Origin: Halobacillus sp. A1
Lineage (GTDB): Bacteria; Bacillota; Bacilli; Bacillales; Halobacillaceae
Reading direction: 5' to 3'
Assembly: GCF_024189295.1 (NCBI RefSeq)
Contig: NZ_JAIZEN010000002.1
Coordinates: 124,001 to 188,000, forward strand
DNA length: 64,000 nucleotides
Below the pieces are notes generated by a model that made no database searches, was not told the origin of the DNA, and was given only the letters and a program-made list of their open reading frames with translations. This document shows positions 1 to 9,530 of the stretch, in pieces. Made by a program: the position numbers and the translations under genes. Numbering within the stretch: position 1 is the first letter of the stretch; each line of letters opens with the position of its first letter.

Positions 1-250
1 CTTTTATAATGATAGCACGCAGACCCTTGCATCCAACATTCAATCAGGCCTCATCAACTCCACGGGACTTAGTGATCGAGGTATAGCAAACGGAAACTTC
101 CACATACTGCGCAATAACCAAAAACCTTCCGTGTTAGTTGAACTAGGTTTTATCTCTGACGTGAACGAAGAGAAAACGGTTAATAGTTCAGGTTTTCAGT
201 CCAAAGCCAGTCAAGGAATTACAAATGGATTAATTAATTATTTTAAATAG
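1..250 (+). CDS. N-acetylmuramoyl-L-alanine amidase, C-terminal end (partial, YrvJ-like)
   Basis: Open reading frame entering from the left edge and stopping with TAG at 248-250. The visible 82 residues contain the conserved end of the amidase_3 fold: DRGIANGNFHILR, then SVLVELGFISDVNEE, where the glutamate of VELGF is a zinc/catalytic residue in this family, and a C-terminal helix. Such enzymes cleave the bond between N-acetylmuramic acid and the stem peptide outside the cell. The neighbour dtd matches the B. subtilis order yrvJ-dtd-relA, so this is probably the yrvJ counterpart. The N-terminal part, including any SH3 repeats and signal peptide, lies outside the window. Confidence 0.88.
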   Translation, partial: FYNDSTQTLASNIQSGLINSTGLSDRGIANGNFHILRNNQKPSVLVELGFISDVNEEKTVNSSGFQSKASQGITNGLINYFK

Positions 251-338
251 ATTCTTTTACTAATAGCTGGGTTACAAGTGGTTGTTGTATTTCATAAAAG
301 AGCTATACAACTTTATAGCGTTATTGTGGTAAATTGGA

Positions 339-446
339 TTTCGAGATACTTATAACGGCAGAGAGGCGGAAGGAATCGGTGAGATTCCAGTACCACATAA
401 GGCAAACCTTTTTCTTTTGCCTCTATACTTCCTATATGTCTCGAAA
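339..446 (+). ncRNA. Candidate structured RNA between the amidase gene and dtd
   Basis: The 288-base gap between the amidase gene and dtd has no convincing gene but nested inverted repeats. An 8-bp outer stem pairs 339-346 with 439-446. Inside it are a 6-bp hairpin (372-377 with 383-388, loop GGTGA) and a 7-bp hairpin (400-406 with 416-422). A competing pairing joins 362-367 with 419-424 and 368-372 with 428-432, so two exclusive folds are possible. A bidirectional terminator follows at 502-537. The strand is uncertain; plus is preferred because that terminator would end a plus-strand transcript. The family is not recognised. Confidence 0.3.
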
Positions 447-501
447 CGAAGTCTTCAAGATGTGAATATCGACTCGGAAATTGAATTGAGACTAAATAAA
501 A

Positions 502-537
502 AAACAAGCAAGTGCTTAAAAAAGCTCTTGCTTGTTT
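502..537. terminator. Bidirectional intrinsic terminator after dtd
   Basis: An 11-bp stem (502-512 with 527-537) closes on a short loop, with a T run on the plus side at 535-540 and an A run at 498-504 that is the T run for the minus strand. It would end the relA-dtd transcript and any plus-strand transcript from the amidase side. Confidence 0.85.
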
Positions 538-538
538 T

Positions 539-985
539 TTATCGATCTTTACTATCTAGTATGAGCGTGACCGGGCCGCTATTCAGTAATTGAACCTCCA
601 TCATTTCTCCGAACGCTCCAGTTTCCACTTCAACCCCTTCATTTCGTACAAACTGGTTAAAGCTCTCATATAATTCATTAGCTAACTCCGGTTTAGCAGC
701 CTTCATAAAATTAGGCCGCCTTCCTTTGCGAGTTTCCCCATATAAAGTGAACTGGGAAATGGATAGAATTTTCCCCTTCACATCTAGAAGGGAATCATTC
801 AACTTATCTTGTTCATCTTCAAAGATCCGCAAGTGAGGAATTTTCTTAGCTAAGTATCGAGCGTCTTCTTCTGTATCTTCATGAGTCACACCCAATAAGA
901 CAACAAGTCCTTCATTAATTTCCCCGATGCTCTGCCCCTCAACTTTTACAGAAGCGGGGCCGCTACGCTGAACTACTGCTCTCAA
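539..985 (-). CDS. dtd: D-aminoacyl-tRNA deacylase
   Basis: Encodes a 148-residue enzyme that hydrolyses D-amino acids from mischarged tRNA in the cytoplasm, a chirality proofreading step. Length matches the family (about 145). Both family signatures are visible: SQFT at residues 77-80 and the cross-subunit NSGPVT at 135-140, which form the chirality-selective pocket. The start is TTG, chosen because GGGAG lies nine bases upstream and the protein begins MRAVVQR as in homologues. It lies 18 bases after relA and is probably its last operon partner, ending at the terminator at 502-537. Confidence 0.96.
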   Translation of the reverse strand: MRAVVQRSGPASVKVEGQSIGEINEGLVVLLGVTHEDTEEDARYLAKKIPHLRIFEDEQDKLNDSLLDVKGKILSISQFTLYGETRKGRRPNFMKAAKPELANELYESFNQFVRNEGVEVETGAFGEMMEVQLLNSGPVTLILDSKDR

Positions 986-1003
986 ATCAATTCACTCCCG
1001 TTC

Positions 1004-3208
1004 CTACTGCATGACTCGTCGTACTGTATATACTTCCTGGATTTGTTTGATACGTTCCACTATTTTTCGTAAGTGATCCGTATTTTGAATCAGAATAGTA
1101 ATATGAATAGTAGCCATCTTATTACGATCAGATTTACCCGTTACAGCTGTGATATTTGTTTTAGTTTCATTCACCGCTTGAAGCACTTCATTTAAGAGCC
1201 CCCTGCGGTCGTACCCCCATATTTCTAAATCAACATGATACTGTTTAGTATCAGCTGGTCCTTTTTCCCAATAAACAGGAAGTAAGCGGGTTTGAGCTTC
1301 TTCCGTCTGCACATTAGGGCAATCCGTACGGTGCACTGACACTCCCCGTCCTTTTGTGATATATCCAATGATATCGTCACCTGGAACAGGATTACAACAT
1401 TTTGAAAGTCGTACGAGTAAGTTATCGACGCCTTCGACACGAACTCCTGAATCTTTTTTACTCTTCGGAGTCGATGTCTTGATATCAGTCGTTGAAACAT
1501 CTGCTAACGTTTGTTCAAGGTCCTGCGCTTTTTGAATTTGTCTTCGCAGTTTTTCTGTTAACCTTGTGGCGATTTGGGAAGCCGTGATCCCCTGGTAACC
1601 TACAGCTGCAAACATATCCTCATCATTTGCGAAATTGAACTTTTCAGAGACCCTCTGCAAATTATCTGAAGTGAATACTTCTTTCGGCTGAAGGTTCATG
1701 TTTCGGATTTCGCGTTCGACGGAATCGCGGCCTTTTATTACATTTTCTTCTTTACGCTGCCGTTTAAAAAACTGTTTAATCTTATTTTTAGCTTGAGAAG
1801 TCTGAGCCAATTTGATCCAGTCCTGAGATGGCCCATAGGAGTGTTTAGACGTCATCATTTCTACAATATCGCCTGTGTTGAGCTGGTAATCAAGCGGCTC
1901 CATTTTGCCATTCACTTTTGCACCAATCGTCTGGTTGCCGACTTCTGTGTGGATACGGTAAGCAAAATCGATCGGTACTGACCCTGAAGGAAGTTCCACC
2001 ACTTCTCCTTTTGGGGTGAAGACATAAACCATATCCGAAAACAAATCCACTTTGAGCGATTCCATGAACTCTTCGGCATCATGGGTTTCACTCTGAGATT
2101 CTAAAATTTCTCTAAACCACGTCAGCTTTTCTTCAAACGAGTGCTTGGATGTTGCTTCTCTTCCCTCTTTGTAAGCCCAGTGAGCCGCAATTCCGTATTC
2201 AGCGATTTCATGCATTTCATGAGTACGTATCTGCACTTCAAGGGGATCTCCTTTAGGTCCGATAACTGTCGTATGCAGGGACTGGTAAAGGTTTGGTTTA
2301 GGCATGGCAATGTAATCTTTGAAACGCCCTGGCATCGGTTTCCAGCAAGTGTGAATTATGCCTAAGACAGCATAACAATCCTTAATGCTGTTCACTAAAA
2401 TCCTTACAGCGAGTAGATCATAAATTTCATTGAATTGTTTATTTTGCAAAACCATTTTACGATAAATACTGTACAAATGTTTCGGACGCCCGTTAAGATC
2501 CGCTTCGATGTTAACGTCATCAAGCTGGGATCTTATTTCGTTCATGACGTCATCGATATAAAATTCTCTTTCGTTTCTCTTTTGTTTCATCAAATGAACG
2601 ATTCGATAGTACTGCTGAGGATTCAGATAACGTAAAGCAGTATCCTCAAGCTCCCATTTAATCGTTGAAATCCCTAACCTGTGAGCTAAAGGCGCAAAAA
2701 TTTCCAATGTTTCATTGGAGATTCTGCGCTGTTTCTCAGACGGCAGATGTTTAAGGGTTCTCATATTGTGTAAACGGTCAGCAAGTTTAATCAGAATAAC
2801 TCTCATGTCTTTAGCCATTGCCACAAACATCTTTCTGTGGTTTTCAGCTTGCTGAGCTTCTTTTGATTTATATTTAATTTTCCCCAATTTTGTAACACCG
2901 TCGACGAGCATAGATACTTCTTCGCCAAACTGTTTCTCTATATCCTCAAGTGTATAATCGGTATCTTCTACAACATCATGAAGAAAACCGCCGGCAATTG
3001 TCTCGGGGTCCATTTCTAAATTGACGAGAATACCAGCAACTTGAATGGGATGTATGATATAAGGTTCCCCGGACTTACGGTATTGCTCGCTGTGAGCCTG
3101 ATTGGCAAACTCAAAAGCCCTCCGTATAAAACCGAGATCCTTTTCGTTCATATAGGAGGCAGCCTGCTCAATCACTTCTTCAGCTGTTAAAATTTTGTCT
3201 TTAGCCAT
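1004..3208 (-). CDS. relA: Bifunctional (p)ppGpp synthetase/hydrolase
   Basis: Long RelA/SpoT homologue of 734 residues, normal for Firmicutes Rel. An HD hydrolase domain is near residues 45-150 (HDVVEDT at 77-83, with H53 upstream). The (p)ppGpp synthetase domain lies near 230-345, TGS near 390-450 ([14 protein letters not shown]), and a C-terminal ACT domain near 660-734. It makes ppGpp from ATP and GDP/GTP on starvation and degrades it when the HD domain is active. The ATG follows AGGGTGATTGT. It is upstream of dtd and downstream of apt, as in B. subtilis, and a candidate promoter lies at 3263-3291. Confidence 0.97.
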   Translation of the reverse strand: MAKDKILTAEEVIEQAASYMNEKDLGFIRRAFEFANQAHSEQYRKSGEPYIIHPIQVAGILVNLEMDPETIAGGFLHDVVEDTDYTLEDIEKQFGEEVSMLVDGVTKLGKIKYKSKEAQQAENHRKMFVAMAKDMRVILIKLADRLHNMRTLKHLPSEKQRRISNETLEIFAPLAHRLGISTIKWELEDTALRYLNPQQYYRIVHLMKQKRNEREFYIDDVMNEIRSQLDDVNIEADLNGRPKHLYSIYRKMVLQNKQFNEIYDLLAVRILVNSIKDCYAVLGIIHTCWKPMPGRFKDYIAMPKPNLYQSLHTTVIGPKGDPLEVQIRTHEMHEIAEYGIAAHWAYKEGREATSKHSFEEKLTWFREILESQSETHDAEEFMESLKVDLFSDMVYVFTPKGEVVELPSGSVPIDFAYRIHTEVGNQTIGAKVNGKMEPLDYQLNTGDIVEMMTSKHSYGPSQDWIKLAQTSQAKNKIKQFFKRQRKEENVIKGRDSVEREIRNMNLQPKEVFTSDNLQRVSEKFNFANDEDMFAAVGYQGITASQIATRLTEKLRRQIQKAQDLEQTLADVSTTDIKTSTPKSKKDSGVRVEGVDNLLVRLSKCCNPVPGDDIIGYITKGRGVSVHRTDCPNVQTEEAQTRLLPVYWEKGPADTKQYHVDLEIWGYDRRGLLNEVLQAVNETKTNITAVTGKSDRNKMATIHITILIQNTDHLRKIVERIKQIQEVYTVRRVMQ

Positions 3209-3262
3209 ACAATCACCCTGATTTCTCTATGCTTCCTAAAATTTAGTAGTGGTTTAGTTTTC

Positions 3263-3291
3263 ATTATCAAAAAAAGACGAGAAAAAGTAAA
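3263..3291 (-). promoter_or_regulatory. Candidate sigma-A promoter of relA-dtd
   Basis: On the minus strand TTTACT (3286-3291) and GATAAT (3263-3268) are separated by 17 bases, and the relA ATG lies about 55 bases downstream. This fits transcription of relA separately from apt, whose terminator is just upstream. Confidence 0.45.
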
Positions 3292-3358
3292 GAAAAAACG
3301 TCTATTCACACTCAACGATTAGGACTGATTATTTGTGAACTGAAGGAATCTAAAACAA

Positions 3359-3382
3359 AGAGCGCCCTAACTTAGGGCACTC
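3359..3382 (-). terminator. Intrinsic terminator after apt
   Basis: A GC-rich stem with a 2-4 base loop (GAGTGCCC/GGGCGCTC on the minus strand) followed by TTTGTTTT, just past the apt stop codon. It ends the recJ-apt transcript before relA. Confidence 0.85.
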
Positions 3383-3388
3383 TCCATC

Positions 3389-3901
3389 TTAATATTGCAT
3401 TAGTGTCAAAACATCATAACCGTCCAGCTTATCTCGGCCATCTAAGTAAGTGAGCTCAACTAAAAATGCGCATCCCGCAACTACACCGCCAAGTTGTTCT
3501 ACTAAGTTGATGGTAGCTTCGATTGTACCGCCGGTAGCCAATAAGTCATCTACGATAAGTACTCGCTGTCCTGGTTTAATCGCGTCTTTATGAATAGTAA
3601 GAACATCTTTACCGTATTCTAAGCCATAATCAACTTTAATAGTTTCTCTTGGGAGTTTTCCTTCTTTTCTTACAGGTGCAAATCCGATTTCCAGTGCATA
3701 CGAAACTGGACAACCCACGATGAATCCTCGTGCTTCAGGACCTACAATAATGTCTATTTCTTTATCCTTGGAATACTCTACAATCTCATCAACCGCAGAT
3801 TTAAAAGCCTTCCCGTTATCCATCAATGGGGTGATGTCCTTAAATTTAATTCCCTTTTTAGGCCAGTCTTCCACGATAGCAATATGTTCTTTATAATCCA
3901 T
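3389..3901 (-). CDS. apt: Adenine phosphoribosyltransferase
   Basis: A 170-residue cytosolic purine salvage enzyme making AMP from adenine and PRPP. The length is exactly that of the family. The PRPP-binding motif [13 protein letters not shown] is at residues 114-126 and the flexible-loop region around residues 75-105 is intact. The ATG at 3899-3901 follows a strong AAGGAGGAAG site and overlaps the end of recJ by 11 bases, so the two are likely translated from one message. The order recJ-apt-relA is the standard Bacillus arrangement. Confidence 0.97.
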   Translation of the reverse strand: MDYKEHIAIVEDWPKKGIKFKDITPLMDNGKAFKSAVDEIVEYSKDKEIDIIVGPEARGFIVGCPVSYALEIGFAPVRKEGKLPRETIKVDYGLEYGKDVLTIHKDAIKPGQRVLIVDDLLATGGTIEATINLVEQLGGVVAGCAFLVELTYLDGRDKLDGYDVLTLMQY

Positions 3902-6218
3902 TTAATACTTCCTCCTTGACGGGCTGCCTCTGTTTATCGAACCAGCCTTTCAGCTCTTTATATGTCGAATAATAGAGAGCCTGTTCCACATGTAATTGTT
4001 CTTTCCTCTGTTTATATAGAGAAGACTCTGATAAGTCTTTCTGGGCAGGAGCAGATTCAAGTGTAATAAGACCATCTTCCATTTTAACAAAACCAAGTTC
4101 AAAAAACACCTGGGAAATAAAATCAATCATTGAAGCATTCCAGCCTTTTCTTTGAGCAAGTCTTTCCCGGTCATTTTTCAGATGAAAAGATTTTTGCTTT
4201 ACAAGCATACCATAAAACCACTTAAAATGATCTCTCGTAGGCCATGAAGTGAAAAAAGCACTATCATCAATTTGATAACAAGCATAAATATTATCCGGCG
4301 CAAGCTTGTGAACTACATTTGATACATGAGAAAGCTGTTCCGGCAGATCGATAAAAACGAGCCCCTGAACATCTGCTGCAGTCAACTTATCTATTTCATC
4401 ATAGTGAATAACGGGCACATTTGCAGGAGGCGTGGTCTCTTGTTGGAATCGAACGGCTGTCACAGTTTGTCCAGCAGGAAATTTCAATTTCTTTTCCAGA
4501 TGCTTGGAGCCGCGATAATCAAACAGCTGCCAGGATTGGACCTCCAGATCTTTGATCATAATCTGCACGTTTTTGCGTCCGTTCCATTCATTTATACTAA
4601 GCTCTCCCACTATATCCAGCTCTGAAGCCGGCGCAATTTGAGAATATAAATCACCTAAACCAAAAGCGATCCCGTCCAGCTTGCTTGTATCTTTTTTAAA
4701 GCTGAATTTCAGGTGATTTTGTCTGCTTCCTATTAAGCGTATTTCTTTAGGTGTCTCTTTTATATGAAATAGGGGCTTTGGATTACCCATGCCAAAAGGT
4801 CTCAACTTGTTGATCTCTTCGATTTGCTGAAGAGTAATCTCTTCTATTCCTATTGACATCTCCACGTTAAGAACTTGCTGATAATCATTATCACTAAGCT
4901 TGTTCTGCGCCATTTCACATAACTTCGACCTTACTGAATCCACTTCATCTATAGACAATGTCATTCCTGCCGCCTGAGCATGTCCGCCAAAATGAATAAA
5001 ATGATCTCTGATTTCCATGCAGTTTGAGAATAAGTCGAATGCATCAATACTTCTTGCGGATCCTTTGGCTTGCTGCTTTTCAGAGTCAATCGCAAGTACG
5101 ATAGCCGGCCGATCAAACTGACGCACGAGCTTGGAAGCGACGATTCCGAGAACCCCGGGGTTCCATCCCTCTTTAGCTACCACGATGACTTCTCCTAATG
5201 GCTGTTGCTCATTCATGAGAATATCTTCTGCTTCTTTAGCGGTTTGTGTGACGATCTTTTGACGTTCCTGATTCAACTGGTTAATATATTCCGCGAGCTG
5301 CACGGCTTCCTCACGATCATCTGTTAAAAAAAGCTCTACAGCAGGAGAAGCATCTTGAAGACGGCCCACTGCGTTAACTCTCGGTCCTATAGTAAACCCA
5401 ACCATTTCCTCATCAATAGTGCCTTCAATTCCACATACTTCTTTTAAGCTTTTCAGTCCTATGCGATTTGATTGGGATAAAGCTTTTAATCCTAAATGAA
5501 CAAGAGCACGATTCTCATCCTTTAAAGGTACCAGGTCCGCAATCGTTCCGAGAGCAACCATATCAAGAAGGTGTTGAGGAAACCTCCCAAGAAGAGCTTG
5601 CGCAAACTTAAACGATACTCCTACTCCTGCCAATTCGTTGAAAGGATAATCTGGTGATGTTTTAGGATGAATGATGGAATAAGCCTCGGGCAAAGATTCT
5701 TGAACTTCATGGTGATCAGTAATAATCAAATCGACACCTAATCGTTTCGCCACTTCTGCTTCATGGACACCAGCTATCCCATTATCTACTGTAATGATGA
5801 CACCCACACCCGAGGCAGCCGCTTCTTTAAAGGCTTCCTCATTAGGACCATAGCCTTCTGTAAAGCGGTTTGGAATGTAAAAATCACAAACTGCTCCAGC
5901 CTCTTGCAACGCTTCGATCATCACAGTTGTCGAGCTCACACCATCTGCATCGTAATCTCCATAAACAAGAATAGGCTCACCTTGCGCAATAGCTTGTTTG
6001 ACTCTATCCACAGATTTCTCCATTCCCTGTAATAGCAGAGGGTCATGCAAATCTTTTTGAGAAGGATGCAAAAAACGGTCAACTTCTGTGAGCTCCGTTA
6101 TATTCCTTCTTTCAAGCATACGTCTCGTCAATTCTGAAACTCCTTTAATCTTAGGAGATTCAAAATTTTCATTATCTTCATTATATGTAAAGTTCCATTT
6201 AGTTTTACTTGGTAACAT
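3891..6218 (-). CDS. recJ: Single-stranded-DNA-specific exonuclease RecJ
   Basis: A 5'-3' single-strand DNA exonuclease of recombination and mismatch repair. DYDADGVSS near residues 88-96 and DHH at 168-170 are the DHH phosphoesterase motifs; GGHAQAAG marks the DHHA1 domain, and a Firmicutes-type C-terminal extension completes 775 residues. The frame is open upstream to 6248, but the ATG at 6216-6218 (MLPSKTKW) is chosen because AGGGGTGAAC lies just before it, while the upstream ATG has no ribosome site and overlaps TATAAT. The gene overlaps apt and follows a lapA-like gene. Confidence 0.93.
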   Translation of the reverse strand: MLPSKTKWNFTYNEDNENFESPKIKGVSELTRRMLERRNITELTEVDRFLHPSQKDLHDPLLLQGMEKSVDRVKQAIAQGEPILVYGDYDADGVSSTTVMIEALQEAGAVCDFYIPNRFTEGYGPNEEAFKEAAASGVGVIITVDNGIAGVHEAEVAKRLGVDLIITDHHEVQESLPEAYSIIHPKTSPDYPFNELAGVGVSFKFAQALLGRFPQHLLDMVALGTIADLVPLKDENRALVHLGLKALSQSNRIGLKSLKEVCGIEGTIDEEMVGFTIGPRVNAVGRLQDASPAVELFLTDDREEAVQLAEYINQLNQERQKIVTQTAKEAEDILMNEQQPLGEVIVVAKEGWNPGVLGIVASKLVRQFDRPAIVLAIDSEKQQAKGSARSIDAFDLFSNCMEIRDHFIHFGGHAQAAGMTLSIDEVDSVRSKLCEMAQNKLSDNDYQQVLNVEMSIGIEEITLQQIEEINKLRPFGMGNPKPLFHIKETPKEIRLIGSRQNHLKFSFKKDTSKLDGIAFGLGDLYSQIAPASELDIVGELSINEWNGRKNVQIMIKDLEVQSWQLFDYRGSKHLEKKLKFPAGQTVTAVRFQQETTPPANVPVIHYDEIDKLTAADVQGLVFIDLPEQLSHVSNVVHKLAPDNIYACYQIDDSAFFTSWPTRDHFKWFYGMLVKQKSFHLKNDRERLAQRKGWNASMIDFISQVFFELGFVKMEDGLITLESAPAQKDLSESSLYKQRKEQLHVEQALYYSTYKELKGWFDKQRQPVKEEVLNGL

Positions 6219-6239
6219 AAGTTCACCCCTGACTAATCC

Positions 6240-6245
6240 ATTATA
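6240..6245 (-). promoter_or_regulatory. Candidate -10 element upstream of recJ
   Basis: A perfect TATAAT on the minus strand ends 22 bases before the recJ ATG. The -35 at 17-bp spacing (TTGCTC) is weak, so this is tentative. The short leader it implies supports the 6218 start of recJ. Confidence 0.35.
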
Positions 6246-6278
6246 CAAGAGGTCATCAGGGGGAGCAAATGTGATTAT

Positions 6279-6614
6279 TCAACGGCTTGAGTTCGTCTCT
6301 TCTCCGATGTCGGAAGAATCATCTGGGGGACGCATTTCTTCAGAATTTGAAGTAGTCGTTGAACCGGAATGTTGATTCATCTTCTCATTTTTCAATTGCT
6401 TAATTTCTCGTTTTAACTGATAAAATCTCCGAGCTCCCACTAATGCAGTAATCAACCCTCCTAAAAGCACAGAGAATAATATGACAAGAATAAGCGGTGC
6501 TTGTCCGGAACCGAACAAGTAGTTGACTTCAACATTGCCTACATTAATAACTGCAAACACAGCTACAATTAACGCAAATATAAGTGCAAAAATAAAATAA
6601 GTCTGTCCCTTCAA
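6279..6614 (-). CDS. LapA-domain membrane protein (YrvD-like)
   Basis: A 111-residue membrane protein with two transmembrane segments near residues 6-28 and 41-63 and a basic, then hydrophilic, cytoplasmic tail. This is the layout of the lipopolysaccharide-assembly LapA domain family; in Gram-positives, which lack lipopolysaccharide, the role is unknown. The frame is open to an ATG at 6632, but that ATG runs straight into AAGGAGG. TTG at 6612-6614, eight bases after the site, is therefore the likely start. Its place between secDF and recJ matches B. subtilis yrvD. Confidence 0.8.
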   Translation of the reverse strand: MKGQTYFIFALIFALIVAVFAVINVGNVEVNYLFGSGQAPLILVILFSVLLGGLITALVGARRFYQLKREIKQLKNEKMNQHSGSTTTSNSEEMRPPDDSSDIGEETNSSR

Positions 6615-6680
6615 CAGTAGAACCTCCTTCATCCATAGTTATTGTATTTATACCCTGATTCATTCTCGTATAATCAAAAA

Positions 6681-6707
6681 CAAGGCTGACTTTGTAAGCC
6701 AGCCTTG
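6681..6707 (-). terminator. Intrinsic terminator after secDF
   Basis: Ten-base stem (CAAGGCTGGC paired with GTCAGCCTTG on the minus strand) followed by TTTTTG, six bases past the secDF stop. Confidence 0.85.
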
Positions 6708-6712
6708 CGTTG

Positions 6713-8986
6713 TTAGACTTGTGGTCCGCCAGTATTTTTCTTTTTCACGAATTCCACTGGGTTATCTTTAATATTTTTTCCTCGCCATACCAACCATAGC
6801 TGGGATGCGATAAACAAGGAAGAATACGTTCCTGCGATCAATCCGATAAGAAGGGCGAACGCAAAATTAGTAATCGATGAAGCTCCAAACACGAACAGCA
6901 TAGCTGCCGCGAATACTACCGTAATAACGGTATTCAAGCTTCGAGCCATCGTTTGAAGCAAGCTGTCGTTCACAATTTTAGCAAGTTCTTTGAATGATTT
7001 CACCTTTTTGTGGAATTTCAGATTTTCTCTGATCCGGTCGAAGGTTACTATCGTATCGTTGACTGAATACCCTACAATTGTAAGAATCGCTGCAATAATC
7101 GTAATATCGAATTCCAATCTGGTGAGACTGAAAAAAGCGATGATGAAAAAGGCATCATGTAATAAGGCGATGATTGCAGTTATTGCAAAGAAAAATTCGA
7201 ACCTTATGGTTACGTAAATAATTATTCCTATGGAAGCGTACAAGACTGCAAGTGCCGCGTTTTTGGCAAGTTCCTGTCCAACGACAGGGGACACCGTACT
7301 GACGTTAGGGCTGCTGCCAAATTCCTCATTGAAGTAATCTTGTACTTCTGCTATTTTTTCCTGAGGAAGTTCTGACTCGAATCTGGCTACAGCAATATCG
7401 TTGTCCTCTCCTGATAAAACAACCTGTTTCGGGGATACATTAAGCTCATTTTCGAAGGCATCTTCTATTTCCTCCACTGTCACGCTTTCCTCAGACAGGA
7501 TCTCCACTCTAGAACCACTTGTGAAATCTATTCCCAAATTCAATTTAAAAATACCGAGAACGATAGCTCCAGCAGTCAAAAGGACAAGTGAAAGCGCAAA
7601 GAATTTTTTTCGATGCTTGATCAAATCAAGTTTACGATTCATGAACTTAGCTTCTAAAACTTCTCCATCTTCTAGTGAATGGACTTCTTCTTTTTTAACT
7701 CCGAACCATCCGAACCTCTTCGTCAAGAATCGGCTTCTGACCCATAAACCTAAAAGCAGCCTTGTCCCATAAACGGCTGTGATAAAGCTTACAAGTATAC
7801 TTACTATAAGCATGGTCGCGAATCCTTTTACAGAGCTCGTCCCAAATGCAAACAGAACTCCTGCAGCAATTAATGTTGTGATGTTCGCATCTAAGATTGT
7901 AGCCAGCGAGCGTTTATTCCCCGACTTAAATGCTGAGAGTACGGATTTACCGGATTTCAACTCTTCTTTAATTCGTTCATACGTTATGATATTGGCATCT
8001 ACTGCCATACCTACGCCGAGAATCAAAGCAGCAATCCCTGGAAGGGTAAGCACGCCTTGGAGCAGCTCAAATACAACGAGTATCAGGTAAATATACGCCG
8101 ATAATGTAATGACAGATATCAATCCCGGAAAGCGGTAATAGAAAATCATGAAAACAAAAATCAATGCAACACCAATCATTCCCGCATAGATTGTCTTATT
8201 CATCGCTTGTTCACCGAACTGAGCTCCTACTGACGTGGAGTAGGTTTCTTCAAGTTCAACCGGGAGCGACCCAGCGTTTAGAATATCAGCTAACTGTTGA
8301 GCGGATTCTTGTGTAAAGTCTCCTTCGATTTGAACAGTACTGCTTCTTATTCCTTCACTTACCTGAGGAGCTGAAACATAAGCAGGATCTTCTGAACCAT
8401 ATTCTTCCTCAAACGAGATATCTTCATCATAATCGAGCCATACCACTAACAAATTCGGTGGATATGTAGCGTTTTCTACCGGCTCCTTATTCGAAATCTC
8501 CTGAGTGACATCATAGAAATCAGAAGCACTTTTCACCTCGAGTGTAACGATCGGTGAATTATTTTGATCGTAGGACTGCTGAGCACTGCCTTCACGAATA
8601 TCAGAGCCATCCATGTATTCGTTACCTTCAACATCTCTAAATGAAAGCTGTGCGGTAGTAGACAGAAGTTCCCTGGCCTCTTGCTGGTCCTGGACACCTG
8701 CAAGCTGCACCCTGATTCGATCGTTGTTTTCAATTGAAATATTGGTTTCGCTTATTCCTAAAACGTCTACTCGTTCATTCAGCGACTCGACTGTCGATTC
8801 CAGCACCTGCTGGCTGACTTCCTGGTCTTCATCCAGAGTCTCGACATCGTAAAGGATCTCAAATCCACCTTGTAAATCCAATCCTAAATTGATATCCTTC
8901 GTCACACCAGTTATTGTAGTTCCAATCGTAGCTGCCAATATGATAGCGATTAGAAAAAAGGCAACGATACGCCCTCTTTTCACCAT
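6713..8986 (-). CDS. secDF: Protein translocase subunit SecDF (fused)
   Basis: A 757-residue natural fusion of SecD and SecF, as in Bacillus (about 737). It uses the proton-motive force to help pull exported proteins through SecYEG. An N-terminal transmembrane segment (residues 8-28) is followed by the large extracellular P1 domain (LDLQGGFEILYDV) and six SecD membrane segments. A cytoplasmic link near residue 440 leads to the SecF half with its own start-like helix and NLGIDFTSGSRVEIL. The ATG lies about 11 bases after AAAGGAGG. Its own promoter is likely between 8987 and 9108. Confidence 0.96.
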   Translation of the reverse strand: MVKRGRIVAFFLIAIILAATIGTTITGVTKDINLGLDLQGGFEILYDVETLDEDQEVSQQVLESTVESLNERVDVLGISETNISIENNDRIRVQLAGVQDQQEARELLSTTAQLSFRDVEGNEYMDGSDIREGSAQQSYDQNNSPIVTLEVKSASDFYDVTQEISNKEPVENATYPPNLLVVWLDYDEDISFEEEYGSEDPAYVSAPQVSEGIRSSTVQIEGDFTQESAQQLADILNAGSLPVELEETYSTSVGAQFGEQAMNKTIYAGMIGVALIFVFMIFYYRFPGLISVITLSAYIYLILVVFELLQGVLTLPGIAALILGVGMAVDANIITYERIKEELKSGKSVLSAFKSGNKRSLATILDANITTLIAAGVLFAFGTSSVKGFATMLIVSILVSFITAVYGTRLLLGLWVRSRFLTKRFGWFGVKKEEVHSLEDGEVLEAKFMNRKLDLIKHRKKFFALSLVLLTAGAIVLGIFKLNLGIDFTSGSRVEILSEESVTVEEIEDAFENELNVSPKQVVLSGEDNDIAVARFESELPQEKIAEVQDYFNEEFGSSPNVSTVSPVVGQELAKNAALAVLYASIGIIIYVTIRFEFFFAITAIIALLHDAFFIIAFFSLTRLEFDITIIAAILTIVGYSVNDTIVTFDRIRENLKFHKKVKSFKELAKIVNDSLLQTMARSLNTVITVVFAAAMLFVFGASSITNFAFALLIGLIAGTYSSLFIASQLWLVWRGKNIKDNPVEFVKKKNTGGPQV

Positions 8987-9108
8987 AACATTCTTTACCT
9001 CCTTTAAACTTCAACGACGATGATACTATGTAGTAAGTTATCATTTGTCTATAATTGTTACTTTGTCAATTTTACTACTTTTTTCGTTTTAAACAACACG
9101 AAAGTTTA

Positions 9109-9405
9109 TCATTTTTCTGAACTCCCGCTATCTACGGCTTTGATCGACTCCATTAAGTCATCATTTTGGTAGGCTTCTACAGTAATATAGCTGACATATT
9201 GGTTGTTGCTCAAGTGTAATACATCCTGGACTGCTTCATGTAACCGTTTCTCAGGGTTGTTTTTCCACAGTTTCTTATTGACACATCTCCATATATCCTC
9301 CGCTGTTGCACTTCTATATCCTAACAGCCTGAACTCATCCTGTTTACTTAAGAGAACGGGTGTTAATGTTTCTTTCCATTCGCTGACAGGTTTAATTTCT
9401 TTCAT
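9109..9405 (-). CDS. comN: Post-transcriptional regulator ComN (YrzD)
   Basis: A 98-residue soluble protein, predicted to be the small ComN family member that promotes comE mRNA accumulation in B. subtilis. The call rests on size, the LGYRSATAEDIWRCV and AVQDVLHLSNNQYVSYITVEAY segments, and position between secDF and spoVB exactly as in Bacillus. The frame can be extended to a GTG at 9414, but that codon is part of the GAAGGAGTG ribosome site, so ATG at 9403-9405 is the start. It is divergent from spoVB. Confidence 0.85.
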   Translation of the reverse strand: MKEIKPVSEWKETLTPVLLSKQDEFRLLGYRSATAEDIWRCVNKKLWKNNPEKRLHEAVQDVLHLSNNQYVSYITVEAYQNDDLMESIKAVDSGSSEK

Positions 9406-9477
9406 GTATGGCACTCCTTCAAATGATTAGTAACGGAGAATTAAGAAATCCTTTGTCATGCCTTGTCCCTCTCAATG

Positions 9478-9485
9478 CATATAAT
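9478..9485 (+). promoter_or_regulatory. Candidate sporulation -10 element of spoVB
   Basis: CATATAAT about 45 bases before the spoVB start resembles the sigma-E -10 (CATACAAT) with one difference. No clear -35 is seen at the usual spacing, so this is tentative. Confidence 0.25.
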
Positions 9486-9530
9486 TCATTGTATATGAAT
9501 TTCATTTCTTTGAGAAGGCGGATCCCTACG

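Noticed and set aside
339-446. S-box (SAM-I) or cobalamin riboswitch
   Set aside because: Words such as GAGAGGCGGAAGG and GGTGAGATTCC recall parts of these RNAs, but the S-box GAUGAAAC element and cobalamin CCGCCACUG core are missing, and no downstream metabolic gene is present.
313-507. 64-residue minus-strand ORF in the amidase-dtd gap
   Set aside because: Its start lies inside the terminator arm with no ribosome site, and its sequence overlaps inverted repeats, so an RNA or plain intergenic reading is better.
6630-6632. ATG at 6630-6632 as the lapA start
   Set aside because: AAGGAGG begins directly after it; TTG at 6612-6614 has proper spacing.
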